Below are positions 1 through 8,639 of a DNA stretch of 64,000 nt, piece by piece. This DNA comes from Prinia subflava (Eukaryota > Chordata > Aves > Passeriformes > Cisticolidae): positions 3,410,001 to 3,474,000 of the forward strand of contig NW_026960608.1 in assembly GCF_021018805.1 (NCBI RefSeq), given 5' to 3'. The first letter of the stretch is position 1. Each line of letters starts with the position of its first letter. A program made the position numbers and the translations under genes. The notes beneath the pieces are model-generated. The model saw only the letters and a program-made list of their open reading frames with translations, was not told the origin of the DNA and did no database searches.

Positions 1-520
1 CAGGGACACGCATTCTGGGAAGAATCTAAAGATGCCGCCCAGGTCTGTAGGGATGGGATCAGAAAAGCTAAGGCAAAGCTGGAGCTGAATTTGGCAGGGG
101 ATGTAAAGAATCATAAGATGGGCTTCCACAGGTGCATTGGTCAGAAAAATAAGGCTAAAGAAAGCGTACGCCAACCCACATTCCCTTCCTCCCTCCCCCC
201 CTGCCCCCGCTGATAAATAAGCCAGGAGGTCTAGTGGCCAGTAACATGGAGAAGGCTGTGATACTCGGCGAGTCGTTTTCCTCTGTTTTCACTGGCACGG
301 TTACCAAACCTCTTGAGACCCTGAACCTCAAGGCAGGGACTTGGGGACCAAAGTCCCTTCCATCATAGGAAACAATCTGTTTTGAGACCACCCGAGGAAC
401 CTGTGGATACACAAGTCCTGCACCTGGGGAGGCACAACGCCATGCACCAGTACATGCTGGAGGTCGATCGGCTGGAAAGCAGCTTTGCAAAATAGGACGA
501 CGTGCCCTTGCCGCAAAGGC
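1..520 (+). mobile_element. CR1 LINE ORF2 fragment, sense, cut by window start
   Basis: Conceptual translation on the plus strand gives CR1 ORF2-like text: a CRDGIRKAKAKLELNLAGDV block near 45-105, then EKAVILGESFSSVFTG near 247-294, then a HLGRHNAMHQYM-like block near 421-456. These resemble the reverse-transcriptase domain and C-terminal part of CR1, the main avian non-LTR retrotransposon. Stops and frame changes show it is dead. Limits are approximate; the 3' boundary near 520 is where the resemblance fades. Confidence 0.7.
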
Positions 521-1007
521 GGCCAAGGATCTCCTTAGCCCAATATCGAGGAAAGCAGGGTTTATATATGTTACAAGATAGATGTGTGGGCCATTCAAGG
601 TGCTCACTGTGCCCGGAGCTGCAGGGCACAGCAGACCACCCTTGGGCAGATTTGAGGGCGCTGCCTATTTTTCTAAAAGCCTCCTATCCAGCCTAACGCA
701 AATCCTACTATCTTGAACCCTCAAGCCAGCAGTGCCGAACGCACGCTTTGTATTTTATTTGCTTCCAGGAGACGTGCAGCTTAGAAACGTCTGCAATGGA
801 AGTGGGGCTTTCAGCAAACAGTGTAGAGCAACTTCTGTTGGTTTTTCAAAATGTCCCGAGAAGTTAAGGGCAGGCCTGCCCTGCCCTGGCCAAAGCAGTC
901 ATTTGACTGAAGGGAGCAGCACCAAAAAGGCACAGGCACCTTTGGGGTGGACTTGATGCGGTAACAAATAACAAGAAATAGTGTTTGTAGCTACTACAGC
1001 CTCTTCT
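521..1007. other. 5' flank of HINTW, no gene recognised
   Basis: AT-moderate sequence between the CR1 fragment and the CpG island. I see no coding signal beyond short chance frames. A small self-complementary stretch, ggcaggcctgccctgcc, lies near 871-887. Equivalent flanks precede the islands of the other units at about 14830-15316, 29106-29592, 44260-44746 and 59406-59892. It may hold upstream promoter elements, but nothing specific can be named. Confidence 0.5.
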
Positions 1008-1675
1008 GCGACCTCGTAGCCCGCCCTCAGGGTCGCAGCACTACACGGGGCAGGTCCCTCGGCGCCCCGAGGGCCCCAGGTCGACGAGAGAGGACTCGCC
1101 AAGGGGGCGGGGAAAAGCGAAAGAGACAGGCGGGACAGCAAATGGAGACGCGGGCCACGATCCGTCGGCCCAATGGGCGCCGCGGAGGGCCGGGCTTAGT
1201 GGAGGAAGTGTCGGGGCGGACACGGGCGTTGTCCTTGGCTGACGAGAGTATCGGGGTGCTGGCCTCTCGCCCTGGTGGCGCCACTACCGTCTTCGGAAAG
1301 ATTATCGGCAAGGCGTTTCTGTGGTCTCGTCAGCGACGAGGACTAGGAGGTAGCCTCGGCTTTGCTCTCTGTGCGCGGTTCCTCTTCCCTTCCTCCTCCT
1401 CCCGCGCTTGCGGGCATCTGAGCCGAGGACACCCGGTGCGCGGTACCCGGGCGCGCGGCAGGGCGCGCGGCGGCGCTGCTGCTGCGGGTGGGTGGGTGCA
1501 GGGACGCGGGACGGACGGGGCCTCTCTGGGTTGTGGCGCTCCCTACTGCACCGTCCCCATAGCTTGTTCTGTGCCGCACCCCCACCCCTCCGGCTGCCGC
1601 GGGCGTACTGGGTTGCAGGTGTTGTCCGGACTCGCCTCGTATCCCACCCCCACCGTGTCGTGTGTGCGTGCGTAG
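1008..1675 (+). promoter_or_regulatory. CpG island promoter of HINTW, unit 1
   Basis: Strongly GC- and CpG-rich block covering the region upstream of exon 1, exon 1 itself and the start of intron 1, as expected for a housekeeping-type HINT promoter. A GC box (GGGGGCGGGG) lies at 1103-1112 and a CCAAT box at 1170-1174, 61 bp upstream of the codon matching the HINT start. No TATA box is seen near. A GGGT tetranucleotide tract (three copies, 1486-1497) lies in the downstream half. If transcription starts downstream of the CCAAT box, the in-frame ATG at 1142 is not in the mRNA. Confidence 0.75.
1235..1349 (+). other. HINTW: HINTW exon 1 (HINT1-homologous part), unit 1
   Basis: Translates as [15 protein letters not shown] followed by ATTVFGKII, matching the N-terminus of HINT1 (ADE...ARPGG...FGKII). 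The codon in place of the HINT initiator is TTG at 1235-1237. After GKII, similarity continues only in another frame (a gacgaggac segment for the Y-E-D-D stretch), showing a +1 insertion. The ancestral donor would be GAG|GTAGCC at 1349/1350, a weak splice site. The same frame is open upstream to an ATG at 1142 and downstream to TAG at 1673-1675. Confidence 0.75.
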
Positions 1676-2594
1676 AGAAGGACCTCCGACGGTAACTTGG
1701 TCTCAATGTGTCTCCTAACAGCATCGATGAGGTTCTGCAGCTTGGCTGTGCTAGGCTTTGGTTCTGAACCCCCAAACTGGATTATGAGGGCAAGGAATGA
1801 CATCTTTGTCTAGTTAAAAAAAAAAAAAAAAAGCAAAAAAATTACAAGGTGGTCATCCTGCAGGCTGCAATAGCTTTCCAGAACTCGTTTCTGTGGGGAA
1901 ATAAGACCGTGATAACAGCATGCTTGCAAGGGTCACGAGTGTTGGTACTGGAAACTGGAGTGAGCTGCTTAGACCGGGGGAAAAACAATGCAGGCGTTGC
2001 CTATGCGATGTTAACTTTAAGGTAATATCCCATGTGATTTAGTTCCTAAAATGCTGAAAGTTAGCAGTTAGGGATTCTTTCTGCTTTTGAAGGTAGGGTT
2101 TGCATGCAGTATAGAAGACAGACTCGTCCCATGCACTTGCAGGCTTCCTGGCATTATGCGTGTGTTCGATGCTTGAGCTCCCTGTCCTGTGGGAAATGAA
2201 TGGCCGCTGCTCTTCCACTTCACTAAACTCTTTGCTGATTCAGTTAAGCCATTTGTCTTCAGTCTCTGCGTGGACCACATCCAGTAGAAAAACTGCTCAG
2301 GAAAGGATCGGTCCCAACTAAAACATACTGGAGCTTGTTAATCGCAAGTAGTGGCCTGTCTCCTTCCCCCATGGTCTTGCATGACGAATCCCACTTCTAG
2401 AGGGGGCTCTGTAAATATACTGTATTTTGGGTACAGAAAGCATAATAATCATGCAAGAAAAATCAATGTTCTGGCTTGTCTTTGGGGTATCTGGTAATCT
2501 GCTTCTGTAGGAGTTCAGCGGGGCAGATGGGTTTGCATAAGCTATTGCCTTTCTCTGAAGCCGGTTATGTTTTAAGTGTTTACTCTTCCTCCAG
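1350..2594 (+). other. HINTW intron 1, unit 1
   Basis: Begins inside the CpG island. An alternative donor GGTAACT lies at about 1691-1697, and an acceptor-like tcctaacag sits at about 1714-1722. An A-rich run starts near 1817 and varies in length between units. No other gene is recognised. The acceptor before exon 2 (ttactcttcctccag) is strong. Confidence 0.6.
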
Positions 2595-2700
2595 TGCCGT
2601 TCGTTCCATGATCGTTTTGCCCCTAGACGCGACACTTTTCCTAGTCATGCCTAAGGAGCCAATTATCGAGTTGTCTGGAGCAGGAGATTCTGGTGAATCT
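2595..2700 (+). other. HINTW: HINTW exon 2, unit 1
   Basis: Bounded by a good acceptor (tcttcctccag) and a near-perfect donor (TCT|gtaagtac). The first six codons in the HINT1 frame read C-R-S-F-H-D, matching HINT1 C-L-A-F-H-D. The rest is in the next frame: [17 protein letters not shown] then [13 protein letters not shown], matching the HINT1 stretch that ends in D-D-D-E-S. The net +1 insertion is therefore inside the exon, near 2612. ATG at 2608-2610 is in the frame that continues into exon 3. Confidence 0.85.
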
Positions 2701-3504
2701 GTAAGTACTGTGGGAGTTTTCTGTGTGCTAAACTGTACCTGTAGATAGTTCCTCATTTACTAGACTCTTTCCCATCCCCCCTTTCCCCCTTGATAGGGCA
2801 CAGTAGGCTACTTTGGGTTTTCTGGCGCTATCATCTCTTGCCTCTGGCTTGTAATGGAGTTGAGCTTTTTGACTAAAAGCAGTGCGATAAAGCAGTGCTG
2901 GTCCCTGGGTGTGTACTTCTGGTGCAAAGCGCCATGTTGTTTTGGAGTGCAGTCTGGTGCCTATTGTCGTGGTTTAGAGTCAGAGTAGTAGTCCTTCTAA
3001 CATGGAGAAGAGGGCTTGGGGTTTTTGGCAGGTCCGGGGCAAGGAAGGGCAAAGCTGGTTGAGAGGTGCTGGATGTTTTGCTTTAAGCTGTGAAAGCCAT
3101 GTTCAAAGACACTGTAAACCCACGCAAAAGGCAGCCAAAAGTTTATTTTCCAGCCGGATTGGTTATGTTGCCTGAAGACACAATGGGGGCTTTAATGCGG
3201 AGACAGTGTCAGCTTCTGTGGCTGTTTTGTAGTCCTTTGGTGTCTATCTTGAGAAAAATTGCCTAGCTCTCTTTTGCCCCTATAGCGTGCATAATTGGTC
3301 TTTGTAGCTTTGCTTGGAAAGCTTTAGTTGCCAGTGTTTGGACGGCCGTTAATTTGGCCATGCAATGGTTGAACTGCTAGGAATTGGCTAGCTGCTTTCT
3401 CTGGGTGGTTCTCTGCTCTCATTCCTTCCCTTCCTGCTCTCTCCCCTCTTGTTCCTTTATTCTTTTTATTTTACTTATTTATGGGTTTGTACTTCCTTCT
3501 CCAG
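2701..3504 (+). other. HINTW intron 2, unit 1
   Basis: Starts GTAAGT and ends in a long pyrimidine- and T-rich tract (ttccttctccag). No repeat or second gene recognised inside. Several short indels here distinguish the units. Confidence 0.7.
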
Positions 3505-3669
3505 CTTCTTGGACATGTCGTGATTGTTGGCGAGATGTGTGTTGCTCACCTGGGCCTGACCAATGGATTCCGGATGGTTGTGGATGAAGGGCCCGAGGGT
3601 GGGCAGTCTGTCTCTCGCATGCATCTACCCGTTCTGGGTGGCGGTCAGTTGGGCTGGCCGCCTGGCTAA
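3505..3669 (+). other. HINTW: HINTW exon 3 with degenerate HIT motif, unit 1
   Basis: Open to a TAA at 3667 and the best-preserved part of the gene: [18 protein letters not shown], then [18 protein letters not shown], then [10 protein letters not shown] and the C-terminal G-W-P-P-G. In HINT1 the HIT motif is H-x-H-x-H followed by hydrophobic residues. Here the first and third His are Arg and Pro and only the middle His remains, so phosphoramidase catalysis as in HINT1 is not expected. Loss of the HIT motif is also known for chicken HINTW. The dimer-forming and glycine-rich parts look retained. Confidence 0.9.
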
Positions 3670-4352
3670 GTTTTTGGCACCGCAAGAGTTGCTGCACGTG
3701 TACAAATCGCCGCTGAATGGATTTCGTCTGTTGCCCATCAATCTAGCGGCTTTTGATGTGTAATTTTTCTTTTGCCGTGCGTCTGTGGAAGGTAACAAAA
3801 GCTTTGAGCAGCAGTTGCACAATAAAGATTTGTCATGGGGATATCATCTCCGTCTTGCGCGTCTTACTGAGGGGAAGTAGTTCTGCAAGTTCAAACGGTG
3901 TCTCCCCGAAATGCAAGTATGTGGAATGTTTCAGCCAGATAACAGCATTTCAGAGATAGATGATGATTTGCCTGTTTGTTTGAAGCGTGAAGCTGGAAGC
4001 GCTGCTTAGCAGTCTCTCGCGTCTTGTAGGAAGCAAAGTCTTAGCTCTTTGGCAGTGGTATGCCAACGTACAGAAAGCCCCTATGTAGGCTGCTGCTAAA
4101 AGTGTAGAAGATACTGTGTGTGAGGCTACATGCGTGCTTTCCAAGGGTGGATTCAGCATGGTGCACTGTGTTGGAAGCATCTACCTCCTGTTGCACCTGG
4201 GTGTCCTGGTTACATGAGTAGGGTGCCAGTTTAGCACTGTGTGCATGTAAGCCAACTGTATTGTACCACCCTCCGTGTCATTCCTGATGACCTGCTAACG
4301 ATGGATCACTTGCAGTAGCTGCCTATTATACACCCAACACCTGAGGCTACAA
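3670..4352 (+). other. HINTW 3' UTR and downstream flank, unit 1
   Basis: The 3' UTR runs to a poly(A) signal AATAAA at 3821-3826, so cleavage is expected near 3840. The rest to about 4352 shows no gene. Units 4 and 5 share a variant near 47720/62859 (ttattagaagcatg instead of tttgtttgaagcgtg) that separates them from units 1-3. Confidence 0.6.
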
Positions 4353-4664
4353 GATGGGTGTTAAATGAGATAAGGGAGAAGAGGCAACCCTTCCCAGGCA
4401 GGGTAGTGTTTTTCTTCACACAAACGACTTAGCCATGATAAGTGCTTCCTCTGGGGAAGCACCAGCACATTCCCACCCAGCCTGAGGGGTCATCTCTGCT
4501 AATGGGCCATAATGGACTCAATGGCACTAGGATCATAGGCAGCTGCAGTGACTTAGACCATCAAAGACTCCCAAAATATCCCATGACTTAGAGTATTACA
4601 TTCCTCCACTGTGAAACTCCCTGTCCTGGGGGAGGTACTGAGCATTCCCACTTGAACCTGTGCT

Positions 4665-4724
4665 TATATATCTATATCTATATATCTATATCTATATATC
4701 TATATCTATATAGATATAGATATC
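4665..4724. repeat. TATATC microsatellite ending in a palindromic turn, unit 1
   Basis: About 60 bp of alternating tatatc/tatatatc that ends as tatatagatatagatatc, the reverse complement of its own repeat, so the tract can fold on itself. Lengths in units 2-5 are 46 (18973-19018), 46 (33253-33298), 40 (48414-48453) and 54 bp (63553-63606). Confidence 0.9.
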
Positions 4725-4772
4725 TTTGGGTTTGGGGACTTTGGGCACCACCACTCGACAGATCCGAAGGAG

Positions 4773-4818
4773 GACCACTACTTCAACAGGACTGCGACCA
4801 CTACTTCAACAGGACTGT
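4773..4818. repeat. 23-bp minisatellite, two copies, unit 1
   Basis: Two adjacent copies of a 23-bp unit (gaccactacttcaacaggac plus three bases) at 4773-4795 and 4796-4818. Units 2 and 3 also have two copies; units 4 and 5 have one, so copy number tracks a 1-3 versus 4-5 split. Confidence 0.9.
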
Positions 4819-5139
4819 GACCATCACTCTGACCAGCAGGGTGCCAGTTTATACTCTGTGGGTTAAAACCAGTTCTCTCTGTATCGTTGTATTTATTGTA
4901 ACCTGTTTAGTAAATTGTAACTCCGACCTGTAATCTCTCTTGAGGCAGATGTGTGGGGTTGATTTCTCCTGACGGTTTACATTTGAACCAGCATGCTGGG
5001 TGATTGCCATAGGTTTTAGAAGTCTCTGGCACCTGGTGGAATTTTATGTCTCGCCTCGCAGGCAAGGTTTTGGATGCTTAGCTCCAAGCCGAAGAGAGCC
5101 AAGGGTTATGAAACCCAGATCCGCTGGAGAGTTGTAGGT

Positions 5140-5765
5140 TCCTAGACCAGCCCAGGTGTGAAGGGACCTCGCAAGATCATCTGGTGCAGCCTTTTGCGGG
5201 AAAGGGAGCCTAGATGAGATTATTTAGCACCCCGTCCAATCGCATCTTGAAAACCTCCAGCAATGGGGACTGGTGCAACTTGTGCCCATTGTCCCTTGTC
5301 TTCTCCATGTGGCTCCCCTGAAGTACTAGAATACTGTGAGGAGGTTCTCCTTGAGCCTAGGCAGGTGCGTAACATTTTGCATCTAATTCCTTTGTCATTG
5401 CTAGCCTTCATGCAGCCCCTGTCTGCTTTCAGATGTTCCTCCACAGCTTTTGGATCATGCTGAGCCCATTTGTCCGCGTATTTAGGACTTAGGCTTATTC
5501 CTTGCTTCTGTAAGTATTCAGTGATATCTCTTGCCGTCCCTCCGACTATGCCAATTGGTGCAAGTGGGTGTTTTAGGTCGCTTAAAGAATCGCCGGGAAA
5601 GGTATCAGCAAAAGCAGGTTCTCCAGCCCTTTGAGCATCTTTGTGGCCCTCCTTGGGACCCTCTCCAGTCTGTCCGCCTCTTTTTATTGAAGTCTGGGGA
5701 CCAGAACTGGACACAGAGCTTGGCCTGCAGGCATGGCCTCTGTGAGAAGAGGCCAGGGTCTGCTC
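5140..5765 (-). mobile_element. CR1 LINE 3' end fragment, antisense, split by insert, unit 1
   Basis: Read on the plus strand it shows typical reverse-complement CR1 3' text: aagggacctcgcaagatcat near 5160, acttgtgcccattgtccctt near 5278, catctttgtggccctccttg near 5636 and ccagaactggacacagag near 5701. The element is therefore on the minus strand. The terminal 8-bp CR1 repeats are not seen. A 185-codon minus-strand frame (5220-5777) runs across the fragment and its insert; I do not take it as a gene. Confidence 0.75.
5351..5615 (-). mobile_element. 265-bp insert in CR1 flanked by 9-bp direct repeats, unit 1
   Basis: aggttctcc occurs at 5342-5350 and again at 5616-5624, where the CR1 resumes, which looks like a target-site duplication. 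On the minus strand the insert reads as an ordinary-looking protein segment with balanced composition (blocks HPLAPIGIVGGTARDITEYL, QKQGISLSPKYADKWAQHDP and KAVEEHLKADRG) and no stop. I do not recognise its source; a retroposed exon or a piece of an endogenous retroviral gene are possible. Equivalents: 19643-19907, 33923-34187, 49063-49327. Confidence 0.55.
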
Positions 5766-6217
5766 TGTGTGAGACACAGCTAGTTTTCACCAGCTAGGCA
5801 CCAGACTCCCTGAGAGCCAAAGCTGAGCAACTCAGCAGAGCTGGTGGCACCCCTGTGTAAGCATATTTAAGAAAGGGTAAAGCGCTGTCTGGGGCAGGTA
5901 TTTCCCTGCTGCCCTTAGATCTGGCAGGTGGCTATGTCCCGAAGGAACTTTTTCATCTTATTTTCTCCTCCTGTCCTATTGAGGAGGGGTGGTGAGAGAA
6001 CAGCTGGTTGGGCCCCTGGCGGCCAGCCAAGGTCTGACATCATAAAGCCTAAAAGGCATATTCTTCCATGTAGAAGGGGGTTGGTGGTTTAGAGATTTTA
6101 GGAACAGGAAGATGAATTAGGGGCTGAATGTTGATTTGAGTGAAGGGCAGGTACCAATCCATCTTCTATAACTGCAATTTCAGCAGCAGAGGACAGCTGA
6201 GAATCAGGCCCCAATGA
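5766..6217 (+). mobile_element. LTR-like fragment upstream of the ERVL provirus, unit 1
   Basis: The part at about 5945-6040 (tttcatcttattttctcctc followed by a g-rich gtgagagaacagctgg region and ggcggccagccaaggt) aligns by eye with the 3' ends of the two LTRs of the neighbouring ERVL, so an additional, older ERVL-type LTR end is likely. The rest of the interval is not recognised. Equivalents of the core: 20237-20332, 34517-34612, 49657-49752. Confidence 0.45.
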
Positions 6218-7980
6218 TGCTGGTCTGGGTGTTGCCAAGATGGAGTTCATTTCCCCATAGCAGCTCTCACAGTGCCGTGGGTCACGTGAAAAAGGGAGGC
6301 TTCCTCGACCCTTAGTGTGGGGAGATTTACTCAGTCTTTAGTGTTTAATTTGTCTGTGTTTCGGGAAAGCCGCGGCCGTTGTGCCCGACCAGTCTGTCAG
6401 CGTCCCGTTGGGGGGATCCTTCGCTGAGCAGTCGTACTGGATCAGAGGGTGGTTCGACTGACTTAGGGAAACACACCAACAGTGTAAGGGAGACCCCTCA
6501 GCAGGTCTTCCCCTTTACCCATTGTGTTACCTGCTGCTGGCGACTGGTAGCGTCCGCCAAGGATTCACGCTAGCAGTTTATGGAAGAACACTCTTTGTTA
6601 ATATAAGTTGTGACAGGTTAAGGTTCGAAGATTGTCAGTGATAGTGTCTGTCTGCAAAAATATATTTGAAGGAATATGCAGACAAGCTCTAATCCCCAAT
6701 AAAATGTTCCGCATGCATAGAGTATGATTCTTATCCAATAGGCATCTCTATGAGGGAGAAGACAGGTTCAGCCCATCAACTGATCCCAGCAGCTACGATG
6801 GAGTCGATGGAGTCTTCCCTAACTTTTCCCCATTCTCGACTTATTTTTATAGTATTTCTGTGTGTTTAGGTGGAGCTTGAGTGACTCTATTCATGCATAC
6901 CTTTGTTACTGATTGGTGTAAAATTCTCTTGCTTTGCTTTTAAAGGTACAGTCAGAAAGAATATAGAGCGCATGCCCAGTGAGGGGTGGTCGCACTTTGG
7001 AGGTGGGTAACTTTGGGATGGAGGTGTGCGTTAATATTATTATTGGTCTTTAATGAAGCAAGTTCATTGAAGGAGAGAGATTTCACCACAGTTGCTGGCT
7101 CAGCAGTAAGACATCTTCCCCTATCTCCCGTGGCTGACAGGTGGTATGCGGATTATCAGCTGCAAAGTACCATCGAGTTCCCTTCCCCGCAAGGATTTCT
7201 GCAGAGCCTGGTCTTCGCTCCGCTCCACCCTCCATTCCATCCCCATTAGCAGGTGTGTGTGTATGGGGAATCATCACGGAATAGGTTTCAAGTCATGCCA
7301 ACTGCATTCCATCCAGGGAGCAGCAACTGTGATTTACCCTATAATTCCCGTACTGTTATAACGCCTGTAAGGATGTTAATATAACTCCTAAGTTTCCTCT
7401 AATTGAATCCCCAGTTACGGGTCCACAGGGTCCCCAGTCATTTTCCCACACCGTGCTTTGCATTGGTAGCTAGAAAGGTGTTGATAACACACCAGTGTTT
7501 TGGCTACTGCTGAGCAGTGTTGGCACAGCATCAGTGCTGTCTCTCCAACATTCTGCCCCAGCATCAGCTGGCTGGGGGTGGGCAAGATCCTAGGAGGAGT
7601 TACAACCAGGACAGCTGACCCAAACTGGTCAGAGGGATATTCCATACCATATGATGTCAGCTCAGAAATAAAAGCGAAGTAAAGGAGGGGGAAAGGGGAG
7701 CATTTCTTATTTACAGTGTTTGCCTTCCAGAGAAACTGGTACATGTGCGGAAGCCCTGCTTCCCAGGAAGTGTCTAGACAGTACTTGCTGATCGAAACTA
7801 GACAATCAATTTGTTTTTTTTCCCTCTCCTTGTTCACGCACAAACATTCACTTTTGCTTTAGTAAACAACCTTATCTCAGTCTACAAGTTGTTTTTCATC
7901 TCTCCTGTCCAGCTGGGAAGGAGGAGTGATAGAGTTGTTTGGTGAACACCTGGCATCTAGCCAAGATAAACCCACACCAG
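6218..7980 (+). repeat. ERVL 5' LTR, interrupted, unit 1
   Basis: Two pieces, about 6218-6279 and 7456-7980, match the two parts of the 3' LTR at 12513-12573 and 12574-13094. The left piece holds gatggagttcatttccccat, paired with gatggagttcactttcccca of the 3' LTR. The core promoter region is near 7664 (aaataaaagc). The exact left end is uncertain by a few bases because no target duplication is recognisable. Confidence 0.8.
6280..7450 (-). mobile_element. 1171-bp element inserted in the ERVL 5' LTR, unit 1
   Basis: Flanked by a CCGTG direct repeat (6275-6279 and 7451-7455). Deleting the element plus one repeat restores collinearity with the 3' LTR. Read on the minus strand it starts TGTGGGAAAATGACTGGGG and near its other end has an attaaacactaaagactgag poly(A)-type region, so a solo LTR of a betaretrovirus-like ERV in antisense is the best guess. 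The far terminus (…cacgtgacc) is not a clean CA, so the family stays open. Plus strand shows a CpG-rich patch near 6360-6560. Confidence 0.6.
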
Positions 7981-7987
7981 TCCTTTT

Positions 7988-8005
7988 TGGTTCCTAACGT
8001 GGGCT
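7988..8005 (+). other. ERVL primer binding site (tRNA-Lys type), decayed, unit 1
   Basis: tggttcctaacgtgggct lies directly after the 5' LTR and matches 14 of 18 positions of the lysine-tRNA primer site TGGCGCCCAACGTGGGGC; two of the four mismatches look like C-to-T decay. Equivalents: 22274-22291, 36560-36577, 51696-51713. Confidence 0.7.
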
Positions 8006-8639
8006 GAGACACTGGCCCTTATATATCTTGCATGGTATAGTAATAGTAGTTATTGAGTAGCAAGCTCCTGTGCGGGACATGGAGTTTGTCAGGTACGCTG
8101 CTTATCTCTTTGTTTTGTTGAGTTTGGGAACATGTTACTACAAACAGTGGCTCTGTGCTTTGCTGTGACATTGATGGCTTTGTTGTGCTGGGGGAGCTAC
8201 TTTCTGGGGACAATGAGGGACTCACTCTCCCTATCTGGGACTGATGTAGATTGTTTTAGAATGCAGGCTGCCGCATTCCTTGTTCATCCTTATGTAAGCT
8301 GTTGAATACTATTTTTACTATTAACTAATACTGTTGGCACCCTATGGGGTTTGTGGAATCTGGTGTCATCCTGCTGTGAGACAAAACAAACTGTAGGTGA
8401 GGAGGTACTGAAATGTGCCCTGAAGCGGCAGCTCGCTGGATGGCAGTGCGTGTGCAAGGATTTGAGCAGGTTCCTAGAGTGGTTATGACCTCCCCTTGCC
8501 TGGGACTCTACACCTAAATAGGTAAAGAAGCCTGGCAAACTGACGCGTCACCTGATAGAAGGGTGCCTTACCTACCCTGATGAAACCCAGCAGCTTCTTG
8601 CCCTGTACGAGGGCCTGGCCTATGCCTATTGAGCCACAG
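8006..8639 (+). pseudogene. ERVL gag-region remnant, unit 1
   Basis: Short and broken. A recognisable stretch near 8164-8215 reads as a hydrophobic segment followed by W-G-S-Y-F-L-G, typical of the start of avian ERVL internal sequence. Most of gag is missing or too decayed to place. A single agcaagctc lies at 8059-8067, the site where units 3 and 4 carry an 803-bp segment. Confidence 0.45.

Larger units (their letters stand above)
1235..3826 (+). pseudogene. HINTW: HINTW-like gene, unit 1: three exons, frame broken
   Basis: HINT1 proteins are dimeric nucleoside phosphoramidate hydrolases with a C-terminal HIT motif. HINTW is the W-linked, catalytically altered avian paralogue, proposed to interfere with HINT1 through heterodimers. 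Exons are 1235-1349 (ancestral extent), 2595-2700 and 3505-3669, with introns of 1245 and 804 bp and a poly(A) signal AATAAA at 3821-3826. Against HINT1, exon 1 carries one extra codon plus 1 bp, and exon 2 (106 bp) is 1 bp longer than the expected 105. Splicing at the ancestral junction runs into TGA six codons later. Extending exon 1 to the GTAACT donor at 1692 also fails, because the frame meets TAG at 1673. Exons 2 and 3 join in frame, and an ATG at 2608 could start an 85-residue C-terminal product. Calling it a pseudogene is inference; RNA could show otherwise. Confidence 0.8.
4353..4950 (+). mobile_element. Probable passerine solo LTR with TATA-region microsatellite, unit 1
   Basis: The stretch from the ctgtcctgggggaggtac region through the TATATC tract, ctttgggtttggggactttg, and the region ending gtaacctgtttagtaaattg resembles the U3-R-U5 of passerine endogenous retrovirus LTRs as I know them. 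The TATATC tract sits where the core promoter TATA box would be. I cannot place TG/CA termini or a target-site duplication, so both ends are approximate and the family name is left open. Confidence 0.45.

Noticed and set aside
1302..1775. Long minus-strand and alternative-frame ORFs in the CpG island (and equivalents in other units)
   Set aside because: Stops are rare in GC-rich DNA. These frames show no family resemblance and shift length with the GGGT tract. Only the frame holding the HINT exon 1 residues is supported.
1543..1803. 86-codon minus-strand ORF with an ordinary-looking N-terminus
   Set aside because: It lies in intron 1 antisense to HINTW, is absent as an ORF in units 2, 3 and 5 because of single changes, and matches no family I know.
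3481..3504. ATG at 3481 as the start of a HINTW exon 3 protein
   Set aside because: It lies in the pyrimidine-rich acceptor tract upstream of exon 3 and would be removed by splicing.
5220..5777. 185-codon minus-strand ORF as a protein-coding gene
   Set aside because: It runs through CR1 3' sequence on both sides of the insert, with no promoter or splice context. It is kept only as a finding for the insert.
6379..6573. CpG-rich stretch in the 1171-bp element as a separate promoter or tRNA-like gene
   Set aside because: No tRNA box pattern or cloverleaf was found, and the 64-codon frame has no recognisable product.
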